Shown: one piece after another, positions 1 through 7,340 of the stretch
Layout of the letters: the number at the start of each line of letters is the position of its first letter
How positions within the stretch are numbered: the stretch's first letter is position 1
Source of the DNA: JBKQHQ01 sp052148715
Lineage (GTDB): Bacteria > Pseudomonadota > Alphaproteobacteria > Rhizobiales > Xanthobacteraceae
Assembly (NCBI GenBank): GCA_052148715.1
Contig: JBKQHQ010000083.1
Location: 1 to 20,194 of the forward strand
Reading direction: 5' to 3'
DNA length: 20,194 nucleotides
Notes under the pieces: generated by a model
Database searches by the model: none
What the model saw: only the letters and a program-made list of their open reading frames with translations
What the model was told of the DNA's origin: nothing
Made by a program: the position numbers and the translations under genes

Positions 1-1022
1 CGCTCGACCGCGTCGCGGTCGAGGCCCTTCAGTCCGATCACGACCAGCCGGCCTTCGCGCGCCTCGGCCGCCGTCCACAGCCGATCATATTGGTGGGTGG
101 CGCGCGGCCCGACCGCTTGGACCAGAAGCCGCATCGGCTTGCGCGCGACCGCCGCGAACCCTTTTACGCGCAACACGTCGAACGTCTCGGCGACGGTGGC
201 CACGCGGGCGGTCAGTGCCGCCGGATCGTCGATCTCGGGCAAGCGCACGACAAAACTGTCGAAGTCGTCATGGTCATGGTCGGCTTCGTCGTCGTGATGG
301 GTGCGGCGGTTGGCGATGTCGTCCTCGGTGCCGACGCCGAGACCGAGGAGGGCGACCGGATCGACCTTGCCGTCGGCGGCGGTGACGACCTTGACGGTGC
401 GCGGCAGCACGCCGGCGATCGTCGCCATCGCCGCCGCGGCACCGGCCGCGCCGAGGAGATCGCGCTTGTTGAGCACCACGAGGTCGGCGCAGGTGATCTG
501 ATCTGCAAAAACCTCCTCGATCGGATCGTCGTGGTCGAGCGCAGTATCGGCGGCGCGCTGGCGCGCGAGCGCCGTGAGATCGGGGGCGACGCGGCCGGCG
601 GCCAAGGCCTCGCCGTCGACCACCGCCACCACACCGTCGACCGTGACCCGGCTCTTGATCGCCGGCCAATGGAACGCCTGCACCAGCGGTTTCGGCAGCG
701 CGAGCCCGGAAGTCTCGATGACGATGTGCTCGACGGCTGGCGCGCGCGCGAGAATCAGATCGAGCGCGGGCACGAACTCGTCGGCGACGGTGCAGCAGAG
801 GCAACCATTGGCGAGTTCGACGATGTTTTCTTCCGGGCAGGCCGCGTCGCCGCATCCCTTCAGGATCTCGCCGTCGATGCCGACATCGCCGAATTCGTTG
901 ACGATCACGGCGAGGCGGCGGCCGCGCGCATGCGCCAGCACATGGCGGATCAGCGTGGTCTTGCCGGCACCGAGAAAGCCGGTGACGATGGTGCAGGGCA
1001 CGCGCGCAAGCGAGGCGTTCAT
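1..1022 (-). CDS. cobW: CobW-family GTP-dependent metallochaperone (C-terminus cut by window edge)
   Basis: CobW belongs to the COG0523 G3E GTPases, which deliver metal; in B12 loci it is linked to cobalt handling around the CobNST chelatase. About 340 residues are visible, close to the usual full length, with no stop before the left edge. Walker A is GFLGAGKTT at residues 15-23, the metal-binding CLCC motif is at residues 74-77, and an NKRD-type guanine-specificity motif follows the Walker B region. A His/Asp-rich linker (HHDDEADHDHDD) precedes the C-terminal CobW_C domain and is typical of metal-loading members. The ATG at 1022 overlaps the stop of the upstream DUF1636 gene as ATGA, so the two are probably translationally coupled and share control by the cobalamin riboswitch. 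The cobN gene would be expected beyond the left edge, but this cannot be seen. Confidence 0.93.
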   Translation of the reverse strand, partial: MNASLARVPCTIVTGFLGAGKTTLIRHVLAHARGRRLAVIVNEFGDVGIDGEILKGCGDAACPEENIVELANGCLCCTVADEFVPALDLILARAPAVEHIVIETSGLALPKPLVQAFHWPAIKSRVTVDGVVAVVDGEALAAGRVAPDLTALARQRAADTALDHDDPIEEVFADQITCADLVVLNKRDLLGAAGAAAAMATIAGVLPRTVKVVTAADGKVDPVALLGLGVGTEDDIANRRTHHDDEADHDHDDFDSFVVRLPEIDDPAALTARVATVAETFDVLRVKGFAAVARKPMRLLVQAVGPRATHQYDRLWTAAEAREGRLVVIGLKGLDRDAVE

Positions 1023-1444
1023 TCGCGCTCCTCTTCGAAGTCGATGGGGGGAATGCGGGCGATGAGCCCGCGCTTGAGCGGCTCCGGCCGCCCCCGCCAC
1101 GGCATCAAGCCGAGCGGTGCCTCGGCGAGCAAGCGCGCGCCCTCGATCAGCGCCGGTCCGCAGGATGGATCGAGCCCGCCGAACAGGTAAGTCCAGGAAC
1201 CGTTGCAGCGCATGGCGGCGCTCGCGCCACGGCTGCAGTTGGCGAGGCAGCGCACGCGCCGCACCGCGACCGCCGTGCCTGCGGCGACGCGTGCGGTCGC
1301 CTCGGCCAGCATCGCACCGGGGCGCGGCTCGCTCTCCGGCTCGTCAGGCCGACGGCAGGTGATGCAGACATAGACGGTCGCGTCTCGGCGCGCGGCGTCG
1401 GAATCTCCTGGCGGATCGGCAATGACTTGATCGATAACGCTCAC
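1019..1444 (-). CDS. DUF1636 family cysteine-rich metal-binding protein
   Basis: A 141-residue protein starting at a GTG, chosen because a GGAG Shine-Dalgarno lies 8 nt upstream and because translation further upstream runs into the riboswitch leader. Cysteines at about residues 27 and 30 (CITC) and 66 and 70 (CLANC), then C80 and C95, match the DUF1636 pattern, a family regarded as thioredoxin-fold [2Fe-2S]-like proteins often found with cobW in rhizobial B12 operons. Its biochemical role is not established; a redox or metal-handling part in cobalt insertion is inferred only from context. It is the first gene after the cobalamin riboswitch and overlaps cobW by 4 nt, so it is very likely repressed when cobalamin is plentiful. 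Confidence 0.85.
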   Translation of the reverse strand: MSVIDQVIADPPGDSDAARRDATVYVCITCRRPDEPESEPRPGAMLAEATARVAAGTAVAVRRVRCLANCSRGASAAMRCNGSWTYLFGGLDPSCGPALIEGARLLAEAPLGLMPWRGRPEPLKRGLIARIPPIDFEEERE

Positions 1445-1456
1445 CGGTGCGGCTCC

Positions 1457-1474
1457 GCGGGGCGAGGGCCCCAC
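1457..1474 (-). promoter_or_regulatory. Leader hairpin just upstream of the DUF1636 Shine-Dalgarno
   Basis: On the minus strand GTGGGGC and GCCCCGC form a 7-bp stem (one G-U pair) with a CCTC loop, ending directly against the GGAG ribosome-binding site at 1453-1456. It lies between the riboswitch aptamer and the GTG start and could be part of the expression platform. There is no U-run, so translational control is more likely than termination. This is an inference from pairing only. Confidence 0.4.
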
Positions 1475-1534
1475 TCCGGGTGCAGGACGGCAAGCCGATC
1501 GGCGCCGAGGGCACCCCGCCCGGGCCACAATCGC

Positions 1535-1708
1535 GTCGACGGCAGGTCTCCTGGCTCGCGGCTTGGCGCCCGTCACCGCCTTCCCGGGCTTTTTCCCAGT
1601 GGCAAAGTGGTGCGGGCTCGCCGCTTACAGTTGCGGGGGCAGCTGCGGCATTGGAACAAGCGTTCCGCACCGCATTCCCTATTCGCTCTCACGTGAGAGA
1701 CCGTCGAC
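1535..1708 (-). ncRNA. Cobalamin (adenosylcobalamin) riboswitch
   Basis: Read on the minus strand the element carries the conserved cobalamin-riboswitch blocks in order: GGGAATGCGGTG, CCCGCAACTGTAAGCGG, GCCACTGGGAAA, CCCGGGAAGGCG, and the terminal B12 box AGCCAGGAGACCTGCC. The closing P1 stem is clear: GTCGACGG at the 5' end (1701-1708) pairs with CCGTCGAC at the 3' end (1535-1542). A CTCTCAC/GTGAGAG palindrome at 1686-1699 sits near the 5' end. The element precedes DUF1636-cobW, and the plus-strand cob operon does not pass through it. Bound cobalamin is expected to lower expression of the minus-strand genes. Confidence 0.97.
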
Positions 1709-1716
1709 GGCCGCCA

Positions 1717-1745
1717 CTTAACAGGGGCGGCGCGTCGTTTGTCAA
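1717..1745 (-). promoter_or_regulatory. Putative sigma-70-type promoter of the riboswitch transcript
   Basis: On the minus strand a perfect TTGACA (-35, at 1745-1740) is followed after 17 bp by GTTAAG (-10, at 1722-1717). The predicted start near 1710 falls almost exactly at the 5' edge of riboswitch stem P1, which supports the call. The -10 box is a weak match. Confidence 0.55.
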
Positions 1746-1839
1746 TGCATGGCGCCAACTCGTCCGCCTCTCGCAATTTGCGTGAGACGCCTCGTCAGGC
1801 CAGAGTCACCGGCAGCATCCGCAATGTCAGGAGGGACAG

Positions 1840-2661
1840 ATGCGTTTCGTTATGGCCCCAGTCCGCGCGCAGCCGTTGCCGATCATCGTTGCGCTCTGCA
1901 TGGGCGTTGTCTTGGTCACGGCGGCGCACGCCGACACGCAGCTCGAGCGCGCCTACAAAACGATCGCCGGCAAGCGCTTCGTCGACCTGACGCACAGCTT
2001 TTCGCCCGATACGCCGGTGTGGTCGGGCTTCGGCCAGGCCAAGATGACGCCGGCCGCCGATCCCAAAACCCACGAGCCCTACACCATTGCCAAGGATGGC
2101 TTTCATACGACCTTCTACGAGATGGTCGGGCAATACGGCACCCATGTCGATCCGCCGGCGCATTTTGCCGAGAACGGGATCACCATGGATAAGATCCCGC
2201 TCAAGCAGATGATTTTGCGGCTGGTCGTGCTCGATGCGACGCCGCTGCTCGGCAAAGACCCCGACCACGCGTTCTCGCTCGACGATCTGCGCGCGTGGGA
2301 ACGCAAGCACGGCCGGGTGCCGAAGGGCGCGTTCGTGGCGCTGCGCACAGACATGTCGAAGGACTGGGATGCCAATCCGGAGCGGTTCAAGCGCGAGAAG
2401 TTTCCAGCCTGGTCGCTCGAGACCATCAAGTTTCTGTACGAGAAGCGCGGCGTGACCGCCACCGGCCACGAGTCGATGGACACCGACACGACCGACAAGA
2501 TGGACTCCGAGACCTATATCCTGCAGCACGGGCATTTTCAGATCGAGGTCATGGATAATCTCGACAAGATCCCCGCCAGAGGCGCGCTGATCGTCGTGAC
2601 CTGGCCGAAGGTCAAAGACGGGCTGGGTTTTCCGGCGCGCGCCTTTGCGATCCTGCCGTGA
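1840..2661 (+). CDS. Exported cyclase-family (kynurenine formamidase-like) hydrolase
   Basis: A 273-residue protein of the Cyclase/KynB-like family (PF04199), metal-dependent amide or lactone hydrolases; the substrate is not identifiable. The start ATG has a strong AGGAGG site 5 nt upstream. Residues 1 to about 31 look like a signal peptide (hydrophobic core IIVALCMGVVLVTAAHA, then D), so the product is probably periplasmic. The family signature is at residues 98-109, QYGTHVDPPAHF. The canonical form begins with His (HxGTHxD), and here that position is Gln98, so the metal site may differ. The TGA stop overlaps the GTG start of cobU, making it the first gene of the cobU-cobO-cobQ operon. It has no known step in cobalamin synthesis, so its operon position is unexplained. 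Confidence 0.85.
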   Translation: MRFVMAPVRAQPLPIIVALCMGVVLVTAAHADTQLERAYKTIAGKRFVDLTHSFSPDTPVWSGFGQAKMTPAADPKTHEPYTIAKDGFHTTFYEMVGQYGTHVDPPAHFAENGITMDKIPLKQMILRLVVLDATPLLGKDPDHAFSLDDLRAWERKHGRVPKGAFVALRTDMSKDWDANPERFKREKFPAWSLETIKFLYEKRGVTATGHESMDTDTTDKMDSETYILQHGHFQIEVMDNLDKIPARGALIVVTWPKVKDGLGFPARAFAILP

Positions 2662-3179
2662 CGGCGGCGCGGCTGACCCTCGTCCTCGGCGGCGCCCGAT
2701 CGGGCAAGAGCCGCTACGCCGAGAGTTTGATCACGGCGCTGCCGCCGCCCTGGCTTTATCTGGCGACCGCGCAGGGCGGCGACGACGAGATGGCGGCGCG
2801 CATTGTGGAGCATCGGGCGCGGCGCGGCGGCGGCTGGGGGACGATCGAGGCGCCGCACGAGCTTGCCGGCGCGCTTAAGGGCGCGCCTCCCGGCGTGCCG
2901 GTCTTGGTCGATTGTCTGACCCTTTGGCTCAGCAACCGCCTGCTGGTGGAGGCGGATCTGGATCAAGAGACCGAGGCGTTGGAGCAGGCTTTGCGGCATC
3001 GCGACAGCACCATTGTTTTGGTCGCGAACGAGGTCGGCTTCGGCATCGTGCCCGACAACGCGCTTGCGCGGCGCTTCCGTGATCGGCAAGGGCTCCTCAA
3101 TCAGCGCCTTGCCGCGCGCGCCGACCGCGTCGTTCTGGTCGTCGCCGGGCTGCCGCTGATCGTGAAAGGAAGCGCATGA
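2658..3179 (+). CDS. cobU: Bifunctional adenosylcobinamide kinase / adenosylcobinamide-phosphate guanylyltransferase
   Basis: CobU (CobP in the Pseudomonas denitrificans naming) phosphorylates adenosylcobinamide and then transfers GMP to give adenosyl-GDP-cobinamide, the activated form for nucleotide-loop assembly. The 173-residue length is normal. The P-loop GGARSGKS is at residues 11-18; His52 in the EHRARR segment fits the family's guanylylated His region; DCLTLWLSN and VANEVGFGIVP are conserved motifs. The GTG start overlaps the upstream cyclase stop (GTGA) and has no good ribosome-binding site of its own, which suggests translational coupling. The stop overlaps the cobO start as ATGA. 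Confidence 0.95.
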   Translation: MTAARLTLVLGGARSGKSRYAESLITALPPPWLYLATAQGGDDEMAARIVEHRARRGGGWGTIEAPHELAGALKGAPPGVPVLVDCLTLWLSNRLLVEADLDQETEALEQALRHRDSTIVLVANEVGFGIVPDNALARRFRDRQGLLNQRLAARADRVVLVVAGLPLIVKGSA

Positions 3180-3802
3180 TCAACCCGCCCGACCAAGCCG
3201 CAGCCGCCGAAGCCGAGCGCCACCGCGCCAAGATGGCGAAGCGCAAGGCGGTGCAGGACGCCGAGGTCGCCGAAAAGACGATCGAGAAAGGCCTCCTCAT
3301 CGTGCATACCGGCGCCGGCAAAGGAAAATCGACGGCGGCCTTCGGCCTCGCGCTGCGCATGCTCGGCCGCGGGCATCGGGTCGGCGTGGTGCAATTCATC
3401 AAGGGCGGCTGGCACACCGCCGAGCGCGACGCGCTCGCCGCCTTCGGTGATCAAATCTCGTGGCATACGATGGGCGAAGGCTTTACCTGGGAGACGCAGG
3501 ACCGGGCGCGCGATGTCGCGGCGGCCGAGCGCGCCTGGGCGAAGGCGCTGGAGCTGATGGCCGACCAAAGCTTCGGCCTGGTGATCCTCGACGAGCTCAA
3601 CATTGCGCTGCGCTACGACTATCTCGATCTGGCGCAGGTGGTTGCGGCGCTTGCCGCGCGTCGCGGCGGGCTGCACGTGGTCGTGACCGGTCGCAACGCC
3701 AAGCCGGCGCTGATCGAGGCCGCCGATCTCGTCACCGAGATGAGCTTGGTCAAGCACCATTTCGCCGCCGGCGTGAAGGCACAGCCGGGCATCGAGTTCT
3801 GA
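3176..3802 (+). CDS. cobO: Cob(I)yrinic acid a,c-diamide adenosyltransferase (CobA/CobO type)
   Basis: This ATP:corrinoid adenosyltransferase attaches the 5'-deoxyadenosyl upper ligand to the reduced corrinoid. The protein has 208 residues with the P-loop HTGAGKGKST at 44-53, the VVQFIKGGWHTAERDAL segment, and VILDELNIALRYDYLD (Walker B region). The N-terminal 35 residues are charged and helical, as in the CobO class. An AGGA site lies 5 nt before the ATG, which overlaps the cobU stop. cobQ follows after 2 nt. The order cobU-cobO-cobQ is typical of alphaproteobacterial B12 clusters. Confidence 0.96.
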   Translation: MINPPDQAAAAEAERHRAKMAKRKAVQDAEVAEKTIEKGLLIVHTGAGKGKSTAAFGLALRMLGRGHRVGVVQFIKGGWHTAERDALAAFGDQISWHTMGEGFTWETQDRARDVAAAERAWAKALELMADQSFGLVILDELNIALRYDYLDLAQVVAALAARRGGLHVVVTGRNAKPALIEAADLVTEMSLVKHHFAAGVKAQPGIEF

Positions 3803-3804
3803 GC

Positions 3805-5265
3805 GTGGCGGCCCGCGCGCTGATGTTCCAGGGCACCGGTTCCGATGTCGGCAAGTCGCTGATCGTCGCCGGCCTCGCGCGCGCATTCACCCTGCGCGGA
3901 AGGCAGGTGCGGCCGTTCAAGCCGCAAAACATGTCGAACAACGCCGCGGTGACGGCCGACGGCGGCGAGATCGGGCGCGCGCAGGCGCTGCAGGCGCGCT
4001 CCGCGCGCACGCCGCCGAGCGTGCATATGAACCCGGTCCTGTTGAAGCCGCAGAGCGAGGTCGGCGCGCAGATCGTGGTGCAGGGCCGCGTGCACGCGAC
4101 CGCCAAGGCCGCCGCCTATCAGCAGATGAAGCCGCAGCTGATGCGGTTCGTGCTCGACAGCTACGCCCGTCTGCGGCGCGAGGCCGATCTCGTGCTCATT
4201 GAAGGCGCCGGCAGCGCCTCGGAGGTGAACCTGCGGCCGAACGACATCGCCAATATGGGATTCGCGCGTGCCGCCGGCGTGCCGGTCGTACTCGTCGGCG
4301 ACATCGACCGCGGCGGCGTGATCGCGAGCCTCGTCGGCACCAAGGCGGTCATCGATGCGGAGGACGCGGCGCTGATCCGCGGCTTTCTGGTCAACAAATT
4401 CCGCGGTGATCCAAAATTGTTCGCGGACGGCATGGCGAAAATTGCCGGGGCGACCGGATGGGAGCCGCTCGGGCTCGTTCCGTTCTTCCCCGACGCGCGA
4501 CTGTTGCCGGCGGAGGACGCGCTGGCGCTGCAAGCGGAGCGGCCGGCGAAGCCCAATGCCCGCATCCGGATCGCGGTGCCGATCCTGCCGCAGATCGCGA
4601 ATTTTGATGATCTTGATCCGCTGGATGCCGAGCCCGCGGTCGACCTCGTACGCGTTCGCCCGGGCGCGGCGCTCCCCGGCGATGCTGACCTCGTGATCCT
4701 GCCGGGCTCGAAGGCGACCATCGCCGATCTGCAAGCTCTGCGTGACGCCGGCTTTCACATCGACATCGCCGCCCATGAGCGGCGCGGCGGCGCGGTGCTG
4801 GGTCTATGCGGCGGCTATCAGATGCTCGGGCGCACGATCCGCGATCCGCACGGCATCGAGGGGCCCGCCGGGGATCTGGAAGGCCTCGGCCTGCTCGACG
4901 TGGATACCGTGCTGAGCGCCGACAAGCGGCTCGAGCCGGTGCGCGGCTCGACCGGCGACGGAATTTCGTTCGCCGGCTACGAGATGCACATGGGCATGAC
5001 CGATGGCCCCGATTGCGCGCGTCCATTCGCCCGCCTCGCCGACGGTGCGCCGGAAGGGGCCATATCGGCGGATGGGCGGATCATCGGCACCTATATCCAC
5101 GGGCTCTTTGCCGACGACCGGCAGCGCTCGGCGTGGCTGAAACGCTTTGCGGCGGGCCCGGCGGCGATCGGTTACGAGGCTTTGGTCGACGCGACGCTCG
5201 ACCGGATCGCCGGCCATCTCGCGGCGCATATCGATCTCGACCGTCTCCTTAGTCTTGCGCGGTGA
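3805..5265 (+). CDS. cobQ: Cobyric acid synthase, glutamine-hydrolysing
   Basis: CobQ amidates four side-chain carboxylates of adenosylcobyrinic acid a,c-diamide using glutamine and ATP. I place the start at the GTG at 3805, 2 nt after the cobO stop, giving 486 residues, the usual family length; an ATG at 3823 is an alternative. The open frame runs further upstream through cobO, but that extension is only an out-of-frame shadow. The N-terminal dethiobiotin-synthetase-like ATPase domain starts with GTGSDVGKS; the C-terminal class-I glutamine amidotransferase domain has the nucleophile Cys335 in GLCGGYQ and catalytic His432 in GTYIHG. Translation is probably coupled to cobO. The 3' end overlaps the convergent cbiB by 17 bp. 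Confidence 0.96.
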   Translation: MAARALMFQGTGSDVGKSLIVAGLARAFTLRGRQVRPFKPQNMSNNAAVTADGGEIGRAQALQARSARTPPSVHMNPVLLKPQSEVGAQIVVQGRVHATAKAAAYQQMKPQLMRFVLDSYARLRREADLVLIEGAGSASEVNLRPNDIANMGFARAAGVPVVLVGDIDRGGVIASLVGTKAVIDAEDAALIRGFLVNKFRGDPKLFADGMAKIAGATGWEPLGLVPFFPDARLLPAEDALALQAERPAKPNARIRIAVPILPQIANFDDLDPLDAEPAVDLVRVRPGAALPGDADLVILPGSKATIADLQALRDAGFHIDIAAHERRGGAVLGLCGGYQMLGRTIRDPHGIEGPAGDLEGLGLLDVDTVLSADKRLEPVRGSTGDGISFAGYEMHMGMTDGPDCARPFARLADGAPEGAISADGRIIGTYIHGLFADDRQRSAWLKRFAAGPAAIGYEALVDATLDRIAGHLAAHIDLDRLLSLAR

Positions 5266-6229
5266 AGGCCAATGCCGTTACCGCCAGCATCAAGGCCGCC
5301 ACGATCCACAGCAGGATCTCGTCGGCGCGACGGTAGAGCTTGAGCGCCGCGCGGATATCGGCGGTGTTGGCTTCACGCCGCCCGTCTCCCATCACGGCAT
5401 CGAAGACCGTCACGCCGCCGTAGCTGCGCTGGCCCGCCAGCGCCAGGCCGAGCGCTCCCGCCATGGCGGCTTCAGGATAGCCGGCGTTCGGCGAACGGTG
5501 ACCCCAGGCATCGCGCCGCACCGCGCGCCACGCGTTCGGCGCCGAAGCGTCTTTCGTTATCGCGGCTGCCGCGACGATGAGGAGTGCCGTCAGCCGCGAC
5601 GCCGGCAGATTGATGAGATCGTCGAGCCGGGCGGCGGCCCAGCCAAAAATCTCATGCCGCGGCGTGCGGTGGCCGATCATGCTATCCGCCGTGTTGATCG
5701 CCTTGTAGATTGCGGCACCCGGGAGACCGCCGATGATCATCCACAGGACCGGCGCCACGACGCCGTCGGAAAAATTTTCTGCGAGGCTCTCGATGGCGGC
5801 GCGGGAAACGCCCGCCACATCGAGCTCTTCGGTGTCGCGGCCGACGATCTTCGCCACCGCGCCTCGCCCTTGCGCGAGGCCCGCGTCGAGCGCGACCGCG
5901 ACGAGCGCGACATGGGTGTGCAGGCTCTGCTGGGCGATCAGCGTGCTGCCGAGCAGAGCTGCCGCAACAATGCCGAACGGCAGGAGGAGCAGGGCATACT
6001 GCACCGCAAAGGCTGTGGCGCCGACCGCGCCGATAAGGAGCAGGACGGCAAGAATTCCTGCCGAGCGGCGCCGCGATGGCTCCATGCCTTCGTGGTTCAT
6101 CCGGCGATCCAGGAGGTCGATCAGTTTCCCCATCCAGATCACCGGATGGCCGACCGCGCGCGTGAGCTGATCGGGATAGCCGAAAATGACCTCGATCAGC
6201 AGCGCGAAGAAGGTAAGCTCAACAGCCAT
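5249..6229 (-). CDS. cbiB: Adenosylcobinamide-phosphate synthase, membrane protein (CbiB/CobD)
   Basis: CbiB (called CobD in aerobic-pathway nomenclature) joins the aminopropanol(-phosphate) arm to adenosylcobyric acid. The 326-residue polytopic membrane protein shows hydrophobic segments at about 1-20, 58-98, 155-175, 212-225 and 300-322. Conserved family stretches are visible: the early GYPDQLTRAVGHPVIWMG, AIESLAENFSDGVVAP at 145-160, and SPNAGYPEAAMAGAL at 246-260. The ATG at 6229 overlaps the ATG of the divergent cobC inside a CCATGG palindrome, and the gene lacks an obvious Shine-Dalgarno site. Its end overlaps convergent cobQ by 17 bp. Confidence 0.95.
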   Translation of the reverse strand: MAVELTFFALLIEVIFGYPDQLTRAVGHPVIWMGKLIDLLDRRMNHEGMEPSRRRSAGILAVLLLIGAVGATAFAVQYALLLLPFGIVAAALLGSTLIAQQSLHTHVALVAVALDAGLAQGRGAVAKIVGRDTEELDVAGVSRAAIESLAENFSDGVVAPVLWMIIGGLPGAAIYKAINTADSMIGHRTPRHEIFGWAAARLDDLINLPASRLTALLIVAAAAITKDASAPNAWRAVRRDAWGHRSPNAGYPEAAMAGALGLALAGQRSYGGVTVFDAVMGDGRREANTADIRAALKLYRRADEILLWIVAALMLAVTALAFTAQD

Positions 6230-7298
6230 GGTCGCTCATGGGGATACGGCGGCGCCCGAGCACGGGGGTAGTCTCGCCGCCGCGCGGCGGCTTTTCCCCA
6301 ATGCCCCGGAACCCTTCATCGACCTGTCGACCGGAATCAATCCGTATCCTTACCCGCTGCCCCCCTTGCCACCTGATTTGTTCGCGCGGCTGCCGGAGCC
6401 GGATGCCGTCGATCAGCTGGCGGCGGCCGCGACCGGCGCCTACGGCGCGCCGTCCGCTGCCCATATGGTCGTGGCGCCGGGTACGCAGATCCTGCTGCCC
6501 TTCGTCGCGGGTCTCGTGCCGCCGGGTCGCGCCGTGGCGCTGGGGCCGACCTATGCAGAGCACGCGCGCGCGGCGGCGCTGCAGGGGCATGCGGTCAGCG
6601 AAGTGAATGACATGGCTCAGCTCGACGATGCCGACCTCGCCATCGTCGTCAACCCCAACAATCCGGACGGGCGGATCGTGTCGACGGAGGCGCTGCTCGC
6701 ATGTGCCTCCGCGCTGCGGTCGCGGGGCGGCCTCCTGGTGGTCGATGAAGCGTTCATGGATGTCGGCCCGCTCGATGCCGGCATTGCCGACCAAACGGGG
6801 TGCGGCAACATCGTCGTGCTGCGCTCGTTCGGGAAATTTTTCGGCCTGGCCGGCCTGCGGCTCGGCTTCGCGCTCGCGGCGCCCGCGCTCGCGGCGCGGC
6901 TTTGCGCCCGACTTGGCCCGTGGGCGGTAAGCGGACCCGCGCTGGCGATCGGCACCGCCGCCTTGGCCGACGCGGCATGGATCGCCGCGACGCGCACATC
7001 GCTTGCCGAAGCGGCGTGCCGGCTCGACGGGCTTCTGACGCAAGCACAGCTCGATGTCGTCGGCGGAACCTCGCTGTTCCGGCTGGTGCGCACGCCGGCA
7101 GCGCCAAGACTTTTCGATCAGCTCGGGCGCGCCGGCATTCTGGTGCGCCGCTTTGCTGCTGAGCCCACGCGCCTGCGCCTCGGTCTTCCCGGGGACGAGT
7201 CGCAATGGCAGCGCCTGCGCGCGGCGCTCGATACCGGTCTGGCCGATGCGGTGGCGGTGAACGACGGCCGGCGACAAAGTAAAAGCGCGACTATCTGA
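6228..7298 (+). CDS. cobC: Threonine-phosphate decarboxylase, PLP-dependent (aminopropanol arm)
   Basis: This class I/II-fold aminotransferase homologue makes (R)-1-amino-2-propanol phosphate from threonine phosphate for the step catalysed with CbiB. I choose the ATG at 6228 (356 residues) because it places the family's HGGSL and DLSTGINPYPYP motifs near the N-terminus, as usual; an in-frame ATG at 6186 would extend far into cbiB. NPNNPDG, VVDEAF and the PLP-lysine segment SFGKFFGLAGLRLG (Lys203) are present. The start overlaps the divergent cbiB start by 2 nt, so promoter and leader must lie within cbiB. No strong ribosome-binding site is seen. Confidence 0.93.
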   Translation: MVAHGDTAAPEHGGSLAAARRLFPNAPEPFIDLSTGINPYPYPLPPLPPDLFARLPEPDAVDQLAAAATGAYGAPSAAHMVVAPGTQILLPFVAGLVPPGRAVALGPTYAEHARAAALQGHAVSEVNDMAQLDDADLAIVVNPNNPDGRIVSTEALLACASALRSRGGLLVVDEAFMDVGPLDAGIADQTGCGNIVVLRSFGKFFGLAGLRLGFALAAPALAARLCARLGPWAVSGPALAIGTAALADAAWIAATRTSLAEAACRLDGLLTQAQLDVVGGTSLFRLVRTPAAPRLFDQLGRAGILVRRFAAEPTRLRLGLPGDESQWQRLRAALDTGLADAVAVNDGRRQSKSATI

Positions 7299-7340
7299 AG
7301 GCTGATCCGACGATCGGCCGCGCCGAGGCCTTGCGCCGCG

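Noticed and set aside
90..1190. Long plus-strand open frame of 366 codons
   Set aside because: It is antisense to cobW and DUF1636, whose motifs (GFLGAGKTT, CLCC) are unmistakable; high GC keeps the opposite strand open.
3460..3804. N-terminal extension of CobQ through cobO
   Set aside because: The 115 extra codons are an out-of-frame reading of cobO; the GTG at 3805 gives the normal length and N-terminus.
3619..4776. 385-codon minus-strand frame
   Set aside because: Antisense shadow of cobO and cobQ without any recognisable domain.
5147..6271. 374-codon plus-strand frame
   Set aside because: Antisense to cbiB; no domain features.
6219..7277. 352-codon minus-strand frame
   Set aside because: Antisense shadow of cobC; Arg-rich low-complexity translation.
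7299..7340. Terminator between cobC and ppa
   Set aside because: The short GC-rich gap shows no convincing stem or T-run.
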